DNA of 64,000 nucleotides, from the NCBI GenBank assembly GCA_963829585.1, contig CAWHJD010000028.1:62001-126000 (forward strand), read 5' to 3'. Positions 43,655-53,338 of this stretch are shown in pieces (within the stretch, counting starts at the first letter, position 1; each line of letters opens with the position of its first letter). Under the pieces are notes generated by a model that was given only the letters and a program-made list of their open reading frames with translations, was not told the origin of the DNA and made no database searches. The translations under genes were made by a program, and so were the position numbers. This DNA comes from Sva-07 sp963829585. Lineage in GTDB: Bacteria > Actinomycetota > Acidimicrobiia > Acidimicrobiales > Ilumatobacteraceae.

Positions 43655-44386
43655 GTGACCGGGGCCGTGACGGAGTTCGACTGGCGGGCGTTCGAGGCCG
43701 TCCTGTTCGACCTCGACGGCGTGATCACACCCACGGCGGAGATCCACGAGCACGCCTGGAGCGAGCTGTTCGCCGACTACGACTACACCGAGGCCGACTA
43801 CCTCCGCTACATCGACGGCAAGCCGCGCTACGACGGGGTGCGTTCGTTCCTCGCATCGCGACACGTCGTGCTGCCAGACGGCGAACCGACCGACCCGCCC
43901 GGCGTCGACACGGTGTGCGCGCTCGGCAACCGCAAGAACGAACTCTTCAACACGATCCTCGAGCGTGACGGCATCGAGCCGTACCCGGGTTCTGCGGCCA
44001 CGCTCGACCTGCTCGCCGAACACGACGTTGCAGCGGCGATCGTGTCGTCGTCGAAGAACGCCCGCACGGTGCTGGACGCCGCTGGTCTCGGCGAACGGTT
44101 CGACGTCGTCGTCGACGGAACGGTGGCCGCCGAGCACCACATCGCCGGCAAACCCGCGCCCGACATGTTCACCTACGCGGCCGGCCGGCTCGGCGTCGCA
44201 CCTCATCGAGCCGTCGTCGTCGAGGACGCGGTGTCCGGCGTCGCCGCGGGTGCGGCGGGTGGATTCGCCGTCGTGATCGGTGTCGACCGCGGCGCCGGCG
44301 TGCCGGCACTACTGGCCCACGGCGCAACCTTCGTCGTCGCCGACCTGGCCGACCTCCTCGCCCGCGACACACCGGGAGCACCGTGA
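43655..44386 (+). CDS. Beta-phosphoglucomutase-like HAD hydrolase
   Basis: The 243-residue HAD protein has motif I FDLDGVITPT, motif II SSSKN, motif III Lys in AGKPAPDMF and motif IV VVVEDAVSG. An alpha-helical cap follows motif I. Its stop overlaps the start of a GH65 phosphorylase, the classic pairing in which the phosphorylase releases beta-glucose 1-phosphate and the mutase turns it into glucose 6-phosphate. Confidence 0.9.
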   Translation: MTGAVTEFDWRAFEAVLFDLDGVITPTAEIHEHAWSELFADYDYTEADYLRYIDGKPRYDGVRSFLASRHVVLPDGEPTDPPGVDTVCALGNRKNELFNTILERDGIEPYPGSAATLDLLAEHDVAAAIVSSSKNARTVLDAAGLGERFDVVVDGTVAAEHHIAGKPAPDMFTYAAGRLGVAPHRAVVVEDAVSGVAAGAAGGFAVVIGVDRGAGVPALLAHGATFVVADLADLLARDTPGAP

Positions 44387-46767
44387 TGAATTCCCAGCCT
44401 CCCGATGGTCTGCCCGCGTACCGATTCCCGGTCGAACCCTGGCGACTGGTCGAGCAGGAGTACTCGAGCATCGACCTCGGCACGACCGAGACACTGTTCG
44501 CACTCGGCAACGGGTACCTCGGCATGCGCGCCAACCCCGAGGAGGGGCGCGAGGCACACAGCCACGGCACCTACCTCAACGGCTTCCACGAGACCTGGCC
44601 GATCCTGCACGCCGAGGATGCGTTCGGGTTCGCCGAGACCGGCCAGACCGTCGTCAACGTGCCCGATGCCAAGTTGATGAAGCTCTACGTCGACGACGAG
44701 CCGCTCCTGCTGTCGACGGCCGACCTGGACACCTACGAGCGCGCGGTCGACTTCCGCAACGGCGTACTCACCCGCGACATGATCTGGCGAACACCGTCGG
44801 GCAAGCGGGTCCGTGTGTCGTCACAGCGCATGGTGAGCCTCGTGCACCGTCATCTCGCCGTGATGACGCTCGAGGTGACCCTGCTCGACGCATCCGCACC
44901 GATCGTGATCTCGTCGCAGTTGCTCAACCGCCAGGACGGCGAAGACGAGTACCACGTCCGATCCGCTGCGCTCGGCGAAGGCAAGGACCCGAGGAAGGCC
45001 CGCAAGTTCGATCATCGCGTCCTGCAACCACGTCTCCAGCGCGAGCGCGACAACGAGATCGTCCTCGGCTACCGGTGTGCGAACAGCGAGATGACGCTGG
45101 CGTGCGGAACCCGCCATCACATCGAGACGTCGTGCGACACCGAGGTCGTCACCGACGTGGGCGCCGATCTCGCCAAGACCGTCTTCACCGTGCGGGCGAC
45201 CCCCGGCGATCCCGTCAAGATCACCAAACTGGTCGCCTACCACTCGTCGAACGGTGTGCCGGCGCAGGAACTCGCCGATCGGTGCACCCGAACACTGGCA
45301 CGAGCGGAGTCGGAGGGAACCGACCATCTGCTGGCGGAACAACGCGAGTGGCTCGACGAGTTCTGGTCGAACGCGGACATCGAACTCCGCGGCGACGACC
45401 GCGCCCAGCAGGCCCTCCGATGGAACCTGTTCCAGCTCGCACAGGCGTCGGCACGCACGCAGGAGCAGGGCATCGCCGCGAAGGGCGTCACCGGAGGCGG
45501 CTACGACGGCCACTACTTCTGGGACACCGAGGTCTATGTGACGCCGTTCCTGGCCTACACGACGCCCGAGGCGGCCCGGAAGGTCATCCGCTTCCGATGG
45601 AAGATGCTCGACGCGGCCCGCCGACGCGCCATCGAGATGAGCCAGGTCGGCGCGCTGTACCCGTGGCGCACGATCAACGGTGAGGAAGCCTCCGCCTACT
45701 ACGCGGCCGGCACCGCCCAGTACCACATCAACGCAGCGATCGTGCTCGCGATCCGCCGCTATCTCGAGGCGTCCGGCGACATCGACTTCCTGTCGCACGA
45801 GGGTGCCGAGATCCTCGTCGAGACGGCACGACTGTGGGCCGATCTCGGCTTCTACTCGAGCAACGGATCGCGCTCGTTCCACATCCACCGGGTCACCGGA
45901 CCCGACGAGTACACCACGGTCGTCAACGACAACTTCTACACGAACGTGATGGCGAGGTTCAATCTCCGCTACGCGGCTCGAACGGTGCGCCTCCTGTCGA
46001 GCTGGAACCCCGAGGCGTTCGAGCGCCTGAGCCGCACCACGAATCTGCAGGACGGCGAACTCGACGCCTGGGACGCCGCCGCGGATGCCATGTTCGTGCC
46101 GTACGACGAGGAGCTGGGCATCAATCCGCAGGATTCGGAGTTCCTCGATCTGGAACCCTGGGACTGGGAGACGACCCCGCCGGAGAACTACCCGCTGCTG
46201 CTGCACTACCACCCGCTCGTGATCTACCGCCACCAGGTGCTCAAGCAGGCCGACGTCGTGCTCGCCATGTTCCTGAGGTCGGAGCGGTTCCCGGTCGATC
46301 TGAAGCGCCGCAACTTCGACTTCTACGACCCCATCACCACCGGCGACTCGTCACTGTCGGCCTGCGTGCAGGCGGTGGTCGCGGCCGAGGTCGGCTACGA
46401 CGCCCTGGCGCTCGACTACTTCACCCGCGCGCTGTACCTCGACCTGTGCGACGAGCACGGCAACACCGCCGACGGCGTGCACGTGGCATCGGCCGGCGGT
46501 GTGTGGGCGGGCATCGTGTACGGCTTCGCCGGGATGGTGGAGCAGGGCGACCACCTCGAGTTCTCACCTCGGCTGCCGAGCGCGTGGGAGGGTGTGACCT
46601 TCCATCTGCTCCGCCACGGATCACGCATGCGCATCGACCTCGACGCCGAGGGCCTGACCCTGACGGTGCTCACCGGTTCCGGCGTCCCGATCTGTCACGA
46701 CGACCGGTCCGTTCTCGTCACCACCGACGAGCCGTACCGGATCCCTCGCGTCAGACTCGGCAGCTGA
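44383..46767 (+). CDS. GH65 disaccharide phosphorylase (maltose/trehalose/kojibiose type)
   Basis: The 794-residue enzyme has the N-terminal beta-sandwich (ALGNGYLGMR), the (alpha/alpha)6 barrel with GHYFWDTEVYVTPF and the general-acid Glu in RVTGPDEYTTVVNDNFYTN. A phosphate-site region at ITTGDSSLSACVQ and a C-terminal sheet follow. It splits an alpha-linked glucose disaccharide with phosphate; which one cannot be decided. The start is GTG 44383 (overlapping the previous stop) or ATG 44386. Confidence 0.93.
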   Translation: MMNSQPPDGLPAYRFPVEPWRLVEQEYSSIDLGTTETLFALGNGYLGMRANPEEGREAHSHGTYLNGFHETWPILHAEDAFGFAETGQTVVNVPDAKLMKLYVDDEPLLLSTADLDTYERAVDFRNGVLTRDMIWRTPSGKRVRVSSQRMVSLVHRHLAVMTLEVTLLDASAPIVISSQLLNRQDGEDEYHVRSAALGEGKDPRKARKFDHRVLQPRLQRERDNEIVLGYRCANSEMTLACGTRHHIETSCDTEVVTDVGADLAKTVFTVRATPGDPVKITKLVAYHSSNGVPAQELADRCTRTLARAESEGTDHLLAEQREWLDEFWSNADIELRGDDRAQQALRWNLFQLAQASARTQEQGIAAKGVTGGGYDGHYFWDTEVYVTPFLAYTTPEAARKVIRFRWKMLDAARRRAIEMSQVGALYPWRTINGEEASAYYAAGTAQYHINAAIVLAIRRYLEASGDIDFLSHEGAEILVETARLWADLGFYSSNGSRSFHIHRVTGPDEYTTVVNDNFYTNVMARFNLRYAARTVRLLSSWNPEAFERLSRTTNLQDGELDAWDAAADAMFVPYDEELGINPQDSEFLDLEPWDWETTPPENYPLLLHYHPLVIYRHQVLKQADVVLAMFLRSERFPVDLKRRNFDFYDPITTGDSSLSACVQAVVAAEVGYDALALDYFTRALYLDLCDEHGNTADGVHVASAGGVWAGIVYGFAGMVEQGDHLEFSPRLPSAWEGVTFHLLRHGSRMRIDLDAEGLTLTVLTGSGVPICHDDRSVLVTTDEPYRIPRVRLGS

Positions 46768-46818
46768 CCCCCGCCACCTCGACCATCTCGACCATCTCGA
46801 ACGTGGCACGATTCGACG

Positions 46819-47589
46819 ATGTCGAACGTGTCACCACAACTCGGGGGGAGGGTCGCACTGGTGACCGGGGTGTCGAGGTCGATCGGGATCGCTGCCACGG
46901 TCGCCGATCGACTCCATCAGCTCGGAGCGACCGTGGTCGCGACCGGATGGGTACCGCACGACGCGGAGATGCCCTGGGGGGAGGATCCGGTGACGACGTT
47001 GCCGTTCGCCGTCGCCCAGCACGATCTGGAGGATGCTGACACGCCCGCGGCGCTGCTCGACGAGGTCGTCGAACGACACGGACGGATCGACATCGTCGTG
47101 GCGACGCACGCTCGGTCGTCGCACCAGCCGCTCGCCGAGGTCACCGCCACCGAACTCGACCGTTGCTGGGCCGCAAACGTCCGCAGTGTCGTCCTCCTGG
47201 CCCAGCGCCTGGCCGAGCTCCATGAGCCGTCGCCCGCCGACCAGTCGCCGACAGGACGCCTGATCTGGTTCACGAGCGGACAACACATCGCGCCGATGGA
47301 CGGCGAGATCGCGTACGCCGTGTCGAAGGGCGCACTCCATCAGATGACGAGATCGGTCGACCATGCGCTGGCTGCTCGCCGGATCATCGCCAACTGCATC
47401 AACCCCGGTCCCGTCGACACGGGATACGCCCCGCCCGACGTCCACCGGCAGATCGCGGCGAGGTTCCCCGACGGCCGCTGGGGCACGCCGAACGACGTCG
47501 CCAACCTCGTGGCCTTCCTGGTGAGCGACGAGGGCGCCTGGATCCGTGGCCAGGTCATCGACTCCGAAGGTGGCTTCCAGCGCGGGTGA
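46819..47589 (+). CDS. SDR-family oxidoreductase
   Basis: The 256-residue protein has a cofactor loop GVSRSIGIA (a variant of TGxxxGIG), catalytic Ser in WFTSGQH, Tyr and Lys in YAVSK, and a C-terminal WIRGQVIDSEGGF typical of 3-oxoacyl-ACP-reductase-like SDRs. The NAG segment reads THARS, which is unusual. The substrate is unknown. It stands 51 bases after the GH65 gene. Confidence 0.87.
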   Translation: MSNVSPQLGGRVALVTGVSRSIGIAATVADRLHQLGATVVATGWVPHDAEMPWGEDPVTTLPFAVAQHDLEDADTPAALLDEVVERHGRIDIVVATHARSSHQPLAEVTATELDRCWAANVRSVVLLAQRLAELHEPSPADQSPTGRLIWFTSGQHIAPMDGEIAYAVSKGALHQMTRSVDHALAARRIIANCINPGPVDTGYAPPDVHRQIAARFPDGRWGTPNDVANLVAFLVSDEGAWIRGQVIDSEGGFQRG

Positions 47590-47608
47590 TCCCGCCCCAC
47601 CCCGACCT

Positions 47609-47651
47609 GTTGTGAGCGATGCACGCAAGCGCTGCGTACATCGCTCACAAC
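47609..47651. repeat. Dispersed palindromic element, family A, copy 2
   Basis: The 19-base arms (GTTGTGAGCGATGCACGCA and its complement) pair with one mismatch around a 5-base loop AGCGC. It is the same length as the copy at 2407-2449. It lies 19 bases after one SDR stop and 33 bases before the -10 box of the next SDR. Confidence 0.85.
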
Positions 47652-47683
47652 GCGGTGGTTTTCGCAGGGAGGGGGGACGCCGT

Positions 47684-47689
47684 TAGCGT
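47684..47689 (+). promoter_or_regulatory. -10 box TAGCGT of the second SDR
   Basis: It lies 8 bases before ATG 47698 and supports that start over TTG 47689. Confidence 0.45.
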
Positions 47690-47697
47690 TGCCGGTC

Positions 47698-48594
47698 ATG
47701 ACAGATCTCGGATTCGACGGCAAGGTAGCGATCATCACGGGAGCCGGTGGCGGCCTCGGCAAGCAGCACGCGCTGATGATGGCCCGGCGCGGTGCGCTCA
47801 TCGTGGTGAACGACCTCGGCGGCTCCGTCGACGGCACCGGCAGCGACAAGGGCGCGGCCCAGCTCGTCGTCGACGAGATCAAGGCCGCCGGCGGCGAGGC
47901 CGTGGCCAACACCGACTCGGTCGCCACTCCTGAAGGCGGAGCGGCCATCGTGCAGAGCGCCGTCGATGCGTTCGGCAAGGTCGACATCGTCGTCAACAAC
48001 GCCGGCATCCTGCGTGACAAGTCGTTCCACAACATGGACACCGACCTGTTCGATCCGGTGATCGCCGTCCACCTCCGCGGGGCGTTCAACGTGACCCAGC
48101 CGGCGTGGAAGATCATGCGGGAACAGGGATACGGCCGCATCGTGTCGACGTCGTCGGCCGCCGGCATCTTCGGCAACTTCGGCCAGGCCAACTACGGCGC
48201 CGCCAAGATGGGTCTGGTCGGCTTCACCAACGTCCTCGCCGTCGAAGGGGCCAAGTACAACATCAAGGCCAACGCCATCGCTCCACTCGCGCTGACGCGC
48301 ATGACCGAGGACATCCTCGGAGGCCTGGGCGAGAAGCTGAAGCCCGAGCTGATCTCTCCGCTCGTCACCTACCTCGCGCACGAGTCGTGCGAGGCGACCG
48401 GCCGGGTGTTCTCGGTCGGCGGCGGACGCGTGGCCGAGGTCTTCATCGCGGAAACGGTCGGCTACACGAACACCACCGACCTGACTCCCGAGGACCTCGC
48501 CGCCCACTGGGACAGCGTCACGGCGCAGGACGGCTACGCCGTGCCCGCCACCATCGCCGACGAGACGGCGCTGTTCCTCAAAGCGCTCGCCTGA
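47698..48594 (+). CDS. SDR 3-hydroxyacyl-CoA dehydrogenase, HSD17B4-like
   Basis: The 298-residue protein has TGAGGGLGKQHAL, VVNDLGGSVDGTG, NNAGI, catalytic Ser in STSSAAG and YGAAK. It is a clear paralogue of the SDR at 19941-20867, sharing the VVNDLGG segment of the peroxisomal-type dehydrogenase. It has no adjacent hydratase. Beta-oxidation of an acyl-CoA is inferred. Confidence 0.9.
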   Translation: MTDLGFDGKVAIITGAGGGLGKQHALMMARRGALIVVNDLGGSVDGTGSDKGAAQLVVDEIKAAGGEAVANTDSVATPEGGAAIVQSAVDAFGKVDIVVNNAGILRDKSFHNMDTDLFDPVIAVHLRGAFNVTQPAWKIMREQGYGRIVSTSSAAGIFGNFGQANYGAAKMGLVGFTNVLAVEGAKYNIKANAIAPLALTRMTEDILGGLGEKLKPELISPLVTYLAHESCEATGRVFSVGGGRVAEVFIAETVGYTNTTDLTPEDLAAHWDSVTAQDGYAVPATIADETALFLKALA

Positions 48595-48606
48595 CGAGCA
48601 GCGCGG

Positions 48607-49346
48607 TCAACGGGGCACGCGTCCGACGGCGAACACCGACAGGCCGGCCGGCAGATCGGTGTGACGAAGCAGTGACCGCTCGGCCCGGGCCAGGGCAGCA
48701 AGGGTCCCGCCGAGCCCGCCCTCGTTGTGGTCCAGGTCGCTCGACGACTCACCGCGTTCCAGCACTGCCTTCACGGCAGCGGGCGGAACGAGGAACGAGT
48801 AGGCGCCCGACGATCGCTCGAGCGTGAGCCCCGCCCGATCCAGCAGGTCGGAGAGATCACCTCGTGAGAAGCGACGGGCCGAATGGGTCACGCGGTCGTG
48901 CGCGCGGCGAAGGCGTCGCACACCGGGCTCCCAGAGACACACCACACCACCCGGGCGCACCACGCGGGCCAGCTCCCTGACGGCGTCGGCCGGATCGGCA
49001 ATCGACTGGTGGCACAGCACGGTGACGCACAGACAGAGATCGAACGAGCCGGTCGCGAACGGCAGCTTGGTCACATCGGCCGCGACGAGGTCGAGCGTCT
49101 GGCCCGGAACCTCGTGCCGCTCGCGGTTGAGCTCCAGGGCCAGCGGCATGAAGTCGCTCGCGACGAGGGAACCGTGCTCCGCCAGCCACGCACCTGTTGC
49201 GCCCGTACCGGCGCCGACATCGAGGAACCGTCCACCCGAGTTGTCACCTCGGCGGCAAGGAGCTGCTGCAGCAGACGTCGGGTCGAGTCGTACCACCAGT
49301 GCGAGTGCTCGACCTGTGCCATGCGGCGGTACTCATCGATCTCCAC
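48607..49346 (-). CDS. Class I SAM-dependent methyltransferase (apparent 1-base frameshift)
   Basis: The start GTG 49346 gives MEIDEYRRMAQVEHSHWWY, the usual opening of this family. Motif I GGRFLDVGAGTGATG, SDFMPLALEL and LPFATGSFDLCLCV follow in another frame. Adding one G to the GGG run near 49235 makes a continuous 246-residue protein. Relatives methylate small molecules or sugars. It is divergent from a glycan-synthesis operon and may belong to it. Confidence 0.85.
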
Positions 49347-49452
49347 GGGGCAACACCGACCTTCTGCTGATTCGCCGGGCCTACTATTCGCCGGGCATGC
49401 GGCAACGACGCAACCGCAGGTTAGGGACCAGGGAGAGCGGTCCACCACATCG

Positions 49453-50502
49453 TTGCGTGTTCGGGAGCTCTTCGCGTTCCGATCGGTCGTGCTGCCGTGG
49501 CTGCTCGCTCGTCTCCTGGTGGTCCCGGTGCTGATCGTCGACAGCCCACCCGACGGCTCGCTGCGCCTCGGCAACCTGCTGGCGATGGACGGCAACTGGT
49601 TCCGGTTCATCGCGCTGGACTGGTACGACCGCCCGTACGTCCCCGGAGGCTTCTCCGAGTACCCGTTCTTCCCGCTGTTCCCCGCCGCCGGTGGAGCGCT
49701 CATGCAGGCCGGGGTCCCGTCGACGGTCGCACTGTCCGGACTCGCCTGGATCGGCGCACTCGTGGCCCTCGCCGGCGCCCGGCTCCTCGCCACGAGACAC
49801 CTCGGACCGCGCACCGGCAATCTCGTTCCCTGGGTGATGTCGCTGTCACCCGGCGGATTGAGCCTCATCCTCGGGTACTCCGACGCCTTCTACCTGGCCG
49901 GTCTGGTCTGGGCCGTGGTGCTCGTCGAACGGCGACAGTGGCTGCTCGCGGGCCTGGTGGCCGCCGTCGCCACAGCGAGCCGGCCCAACGGCGTGATCGC
50001 CGTCGTCGTCATCGTGGTCATCGCCATCGGGATGCGCGCGACCCTTCGGCAAGTGGCGGCGTTGGTGGCGCCGTCCATGGCGGTGCTCCTGGGCTGGATG
50101 ATCTACCTGAACTGGGCGACCGGGGACCCACTCGTGTTCTGGTCGGCGAAGGCCGGATGGGAGGAACTCACGCTGATCGAGTTCGCCACCGATGTCATCC
50201 ATCAGCCACTCGCCCTGTTCCATGTCGTGTTCTTCCTGATCTTCGTCGTGCCCTACGCGCTGCGCTGGCGACGCCAACCGCTGGCGTGGTCGACGGTCGT
50301 GATCCTCGGAGTATTGCCGGCACTCGCGCTCGGCGTCATCGGTCTGGCGCGGTATTCGGTCCTCGCGTTCCCGCTGGCCTTCGCGGCCGCCGACCTCCTG
50401 GCCGATCGACGGGCGTGGATCGTGGCGTCGACGCTGTCCGTCACTGCGGTCGCGCTGGTCTTCTTCGCCCGATTCGTGATCGTCGAGTCGTGGATCCCGT
50501 GA
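49453..50502 (+). CDS. PIG-V-like polytopic glycosyltransferase
   Basis: The roughly 349-residue membrane protein has about nine hydrophobic helices and a PIG-V-like loop (AMDGNWFRFIALDWYD, then FSEYPFFPLFPAAGG), typical of lipid-linked mannosyltransferases. The start is uncertain. TTG 49453 is the first in-frame codon near AGGGAG. A TACTAT box stands before ATG 49397, whose frame would need a 1-base repair to join. Its stop overlaps the epimerase start (GTGA), so it heads a four-gene coupled operon. Confidence 0.78.
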   Translation: MRVRELFAFRSVVLPWLLARLLVVPVLIVDSPPDGSLRLGNLLAMDGNWFRFIALDWYDRPYVPGGFSEYPFFPLFPAAGGALMQAGVPSTVALSGLAWIGALVALAGARLLATRHLGPRTGNLVPWVMSLSPGGLSLILGYSDAFYLAGLVWAVVLVERRQWLLAGLVAAVATASRPNGVIAVVVIVVIAIGMRATLRQVAALVAPSMAVLLGWMIYLNWATGDPLVFWSAKAGWEELTLIEFATDVIHQPLALFHVVFFLIFVVPYALRWRRQPLAWSTVVILGVLPALALGVIGLARYSVLAFPLAFAAADLLADRRAWIVASTLSVTAVALVFFARFVIVESWIP

Positions 50503-51539
50503 CCGAACGCGATGGCACGCGAGGCGAGCGCGACACCGTAGATTCCGATCCTGTGTTCAGCGTGGATGAGGACGTCGCAGAGTCGCTGAGTGGCAAGAGG
50601 TGCCTGGTCACGGGCGGTCTCGGATTCATCGGCTCGAATCTGGTCCGTCACCTCGGCGGCATCGGTGCGAACGTCTCGGTCGTCGACGCGTTGATTCCCG
50701 AACACGGCGGATCGCGTGACAACGTGGCCGACGACGTCGAGGTGCTCGTCGCCGACATCGCCTCACCCGAGGTCGCCGACGTCGCGGCAGGATGCGACGT
50801 CGTGTTCAACATCGCTGGGCAGGTGAGCCACCACGACTCGATGGTCGATCCGCTGCGTGACCTCGAACTCAACGTTCGCAGCCACCTGGTGTTCCTCGAG
50901 ACGTTGCGGCGGGTGGCGCCCACCGCACGCGTGGTGCAGACATCGACCCGGCAGGTGTACGGACGCCCCCTCTACCTGCCCGTCGACGAGCAACACCCCA
51001 CCGCTCCCGTCGACGTCAACGGCGTCGACAAGCTGGCCTGCGAGCAGTTGCACCTCGTCTACTCGAACGTCCACGAACTGCACGCCACGTCGCTGCGGTT
51101 GACGAACGTCTACGGCCCCCGACAGCACCTCGAGCGCGCCGGCTTGGGGTTTCTCCCCGTGTTCGTCCGTCTGGCACTCGCCGGCGATGAGATCTCGCTG
51201 TTCGGTGACGGATCGCAACTCCGTGACTGCCTGCACGTCGACGACGTCTGCGATGCCCTGATGCGTGCGGCGACGATGCCCGGCACGTTCGGCGAGGTCT
51301 TCAACCTCGGACACAGCGAAGTGCTCCCGCTCACGGAGATCGCCCGGCTCACGATCGCGGCCGCCGGCACCGACAGCACGGTTCGCTGCGTGCCGTGGCC
51401 GGACGAACTCGAGCGGATCGACATCGGGAGCTTCCAGGGCGATTTCTCCAAGGCGCAACAGACGCTCGGGTGGACTCCCCGGATCTCCTTCGCCGACGGG
51501 ATGGCGGCGACGATGGCCCACTACCGGTCGGTCACATGA
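50499..51539 (+). CDS. NAD-dependent sugar epimerase/dehydratase, extended SDR
   Basis: The 346-residue protein has the loop VTGGLGFIGSN, LRLTNVYGPRQ and DCLHVDDVCDAL. At the usual YxxxK site the sequence reads NGVDK, so the catalytic Tyr is replaced by Asn; the same pattern (VNGxxKLA) occurs in a subgroup in surface-polysaccharide clusters, from memory. It should act on a nucleotide sugar. It is coupled to genes on both sides. Confidence 0.88.
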   Translation: MTERDGTRGERDTVDSDPVFSVDEDVAESLSGKRCLVTGGLGFIGSNLVRHLGGIGANVSVVDALIPEHGGSRDNVADDVEVLVADIASPEVADVAAGCDVVFNIAGQVSHHDSMVDPLRDLELNVRSHLVFLETLRRVAPTARVVQTSTRQVYGRPLYLPVDEQHPTAPVDVNGVDKLACEQLHLVYSNVHELHATSLRLTNVYGPRQHLERAGLGFLPVFVRLALAGDEISLFGDGSQLRDCLHVDDVCDALMRAATMPGTFGEVFNLGHSEVLPLTEIARLTIAAAGTDSTVRCVPWPDELERIDIGSFQGDFSKAQQTLGWTPRISFADGMAATMAHYRSVT

Positions 51540-52588
51540 TCCCGTTCCTCGACCTCACCAGACGGCTCACACGGTTCGAGCCCGAGTTCCTCGACGCCGT
51601 CAGCCGCGTGATGCGATCCGGCACATTGCTGCTCGGCGACGAGACGAATGCCCTCGAACGCGAGATGACCGCCTCGCTGGGCGGGGGAACGGTCGTCGCG
51701 GTGTCGAGCGGCGCGGCCGCCATTCAGCTCACGATCCAGGCGCTCGGCATCGTCGCCGGTGACGAGGTCGTCGTGCCTGCATTCACGGCGGTTCCGACCG
51801 TGTCGGCAGTCGTCGCTGCCGGCGCTCGGCCGGTGATCGTCGACGTCGATGCCGACACGGCACTCATCGACGTCGCCGCCGCGTGCGACGCCGTGGGTGA
51901 ACGGACCAGGGCGATCCTGCCGGTGCACCTCTACGGGGCGCCGGTCGACACCGCCGGGCTGGCCGGCACTGGCGTCACGATCGTGGAAGACGCCGCGCAG
52001 GCACAGGGCGCGGTGCGCCGACCGACGAGCGCGGCGACCGCCTTCTCGTTCTATCCGACCAAGAACCTCGGCGGGATCGGCGACGGTGGCGCCGTGTGGA
52101 CGAGCGACAGCGAGTTGGCCGACAACGTCCGGCGCCGACGCGTGCACGGGATGACCGACGGGTACCTGCACGTCGATGTCAGCCAGAACTTCCGGATGAG
52201 CGAACTGGAGGCTGCCTGGCTGCGGATCCAGTTGCCGCACCTCGCGGCGGGGAATCGCCGACGCGCGGAGATCGCGCGCCACTACCGGTCGGTCGCTCCG
52301 CAACTGCGGTGGCAGACCGACCACGCCGACCACGTCTATCACCTCTGTGTCGCGCGGGTCGGCGACCGCAGCGGGGCCCGGGCGCAGCTCGCCGACGCCG
52401 GTGTCGGCACAGCGGTCCAGTACCCCGTCGCCATCACGCAGCAGCCTGCCTACCGCGAACTCGCCACCGCACCGTGTCCCCATGCCGAAGGTTGGGCCGC
52501 CGAGTGCATGAGCGTGCCCTGCTACCCGGAGTTGACCGACGCGGAGGTCGAGACCGTCGGCGAGGCCCTGCGGCGGATTGCCCCGTGA
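51536..52588 (+). CDS. DegT/DnrJ/EryC1-family PLP aminotransferase
   Basis: The 350-residue protein starts MIPFLDLTRR, has the Gly/Ser anchor SSGAAAIQL, VVPAFTAVPTV, IVEDAAQAQGA, and the PLP Lys in FYPTKNLGGIGDGG. Family members aminate a keto sugar on a nucleotide carrier. The start overlaps the epimerase stop (ATGA) and the stop overlaps the GT2 start, so amino-sugar supply for a glycan is inferred. Confidence 0.93.
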   Translation: MIPFLDLTRRLTRFEPEFLDAVSRVMRSGTLLLGDETNALEREMTASLGGGTVVAVSSGAAAIQLTIQALGIVAGDEVVVPAFTAVPTVSAVVAAGARPVIVDVDADTALIDVAAACDAVGERTRAILPVHLYGAPVDTAGLAGTGVTIVEDAAQAQGAVRRPTSAATAFSFYPTKNLGGIGDGGAVWTSDSELADNVRRRRVHGMTDGYLHVDVSQNFRMSELEAAWLRIQLPHLAAGNRRRAEIARHYRSVAPQLRWQTDHADHVYHLCVARVGDRSGARAQLADAGVGTAVQYPVAITQQPAYRELATAPCPHAEGWAAECMSVPCYPELTDAEVETVGEALRRIAP

Positions 52589-53307
52589 CGCTCCGCAACC
52601 CGTCGGTACGCACCGTCTCGGCGTTCTTTCCCTGCTACAACGACGAACACGCGATCCCGATCATGGTGCGATCGGTGCGTGCCGCCCTCGTCGACGCTGT
52701 CGAGGCCTTCGAGATCATCGTGGTCGACGACGGCTCCCGCGACGGCTCGGTCGCCGTGCTCGAATCGCTGGTCGAGGAGAATCCCGAGCTCCGGATCGTT
52801 CGCCACGACACGAACCGGGGGTACGGCGGCGCGCTGATCTCCGGATTCGCGGCCGCCTCGATGGAGTGGGTCTTCTACACCGACGGCGATGCACAGTACG
52901 ACGCCGCCGAGATCGTGCGCTGCATCGATGCTGCCGGCGACGACATCGACGTGGTGCAGGGATGGAAGGTCGGCCGGGGCGACCCGTGGTACCGCAAGGT
53001 CATCGGTCGCACCTACCACCACACGGTCAAGTTGCTCTTCGACCTCCACGTGCGCGACACCGACTGCGACTTCCGCCTCGTCAGAGCCACGCTGCTGGAG
53101 CGAGTCGAGCTGAGCTCGACGACCGGCGTCATCTGTGTGGAGATGATGCGCAAGTTCGAGCAGGCCGGCGCACGATTCGCCGAGGTCCCCGTGAGCCACC
53201 GGACACGCCCACACGGACGCTCACAGTTCTTCCGGCTGCCGGCGATCGCGCGGTCGGCACGCCAGCTGGTGAGCTTGTGGTGGCAGCTCGTCGTCCTCGG
53301 ACGCTGA
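52585..53307 (+). CDS. Family 2 glycosyltransferase, DPM1/GtrB-like
   Basis: The 240-residue cytoplasmic enzyme has FFPCYNDEHAIP, VVDDGSRDGS, the metal-binding YTDGDAQYD, and DTDCDFRLV typical of polyprenyl-phosphate sugar synthases. It lacks C-terminal membrane helices, so it is the short DPM1-like form. It probably makes a lipid-linked sugar donor used by the PIG-V-like enzyme at the head of this operon. Confidence 0.92.
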   Translation: MTLRNPSVRTVSAFFPCYNDEHAIPIMVRSVRAALVDAVEAFEIIVVDDGSRDGSVAVLESLVEENPELRIVRHDTNRGYGGALISGFAAASMEWVFYTDGDAQYDAAEIVRCIDAAGDDIDVVQGWKVGRGDPWYRKVIGRTYHHTVKLLFDLHVRDTDCDFRLVRATLLERVELSSTTGVICVEMMRKFEQAGARFAEVPVSHRTRPHGRSQFFRLPAIARSARQLVSLWWQLVVLGR

Positions 53308-53326
53308 GCACGCGACCGAACAACGC

Positions 53327-53332
53327 TACGTT
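53327..53332 (+). promoter_or_regulatory. -10 box TACGTT of the acyl-CoA dehydrogenase
   Basis: It lies 6 bases before GTG 53339, separating this gene from the glycan operon. Confidence 0.5.
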
Positions 53333-53338
53333 CGCGCC

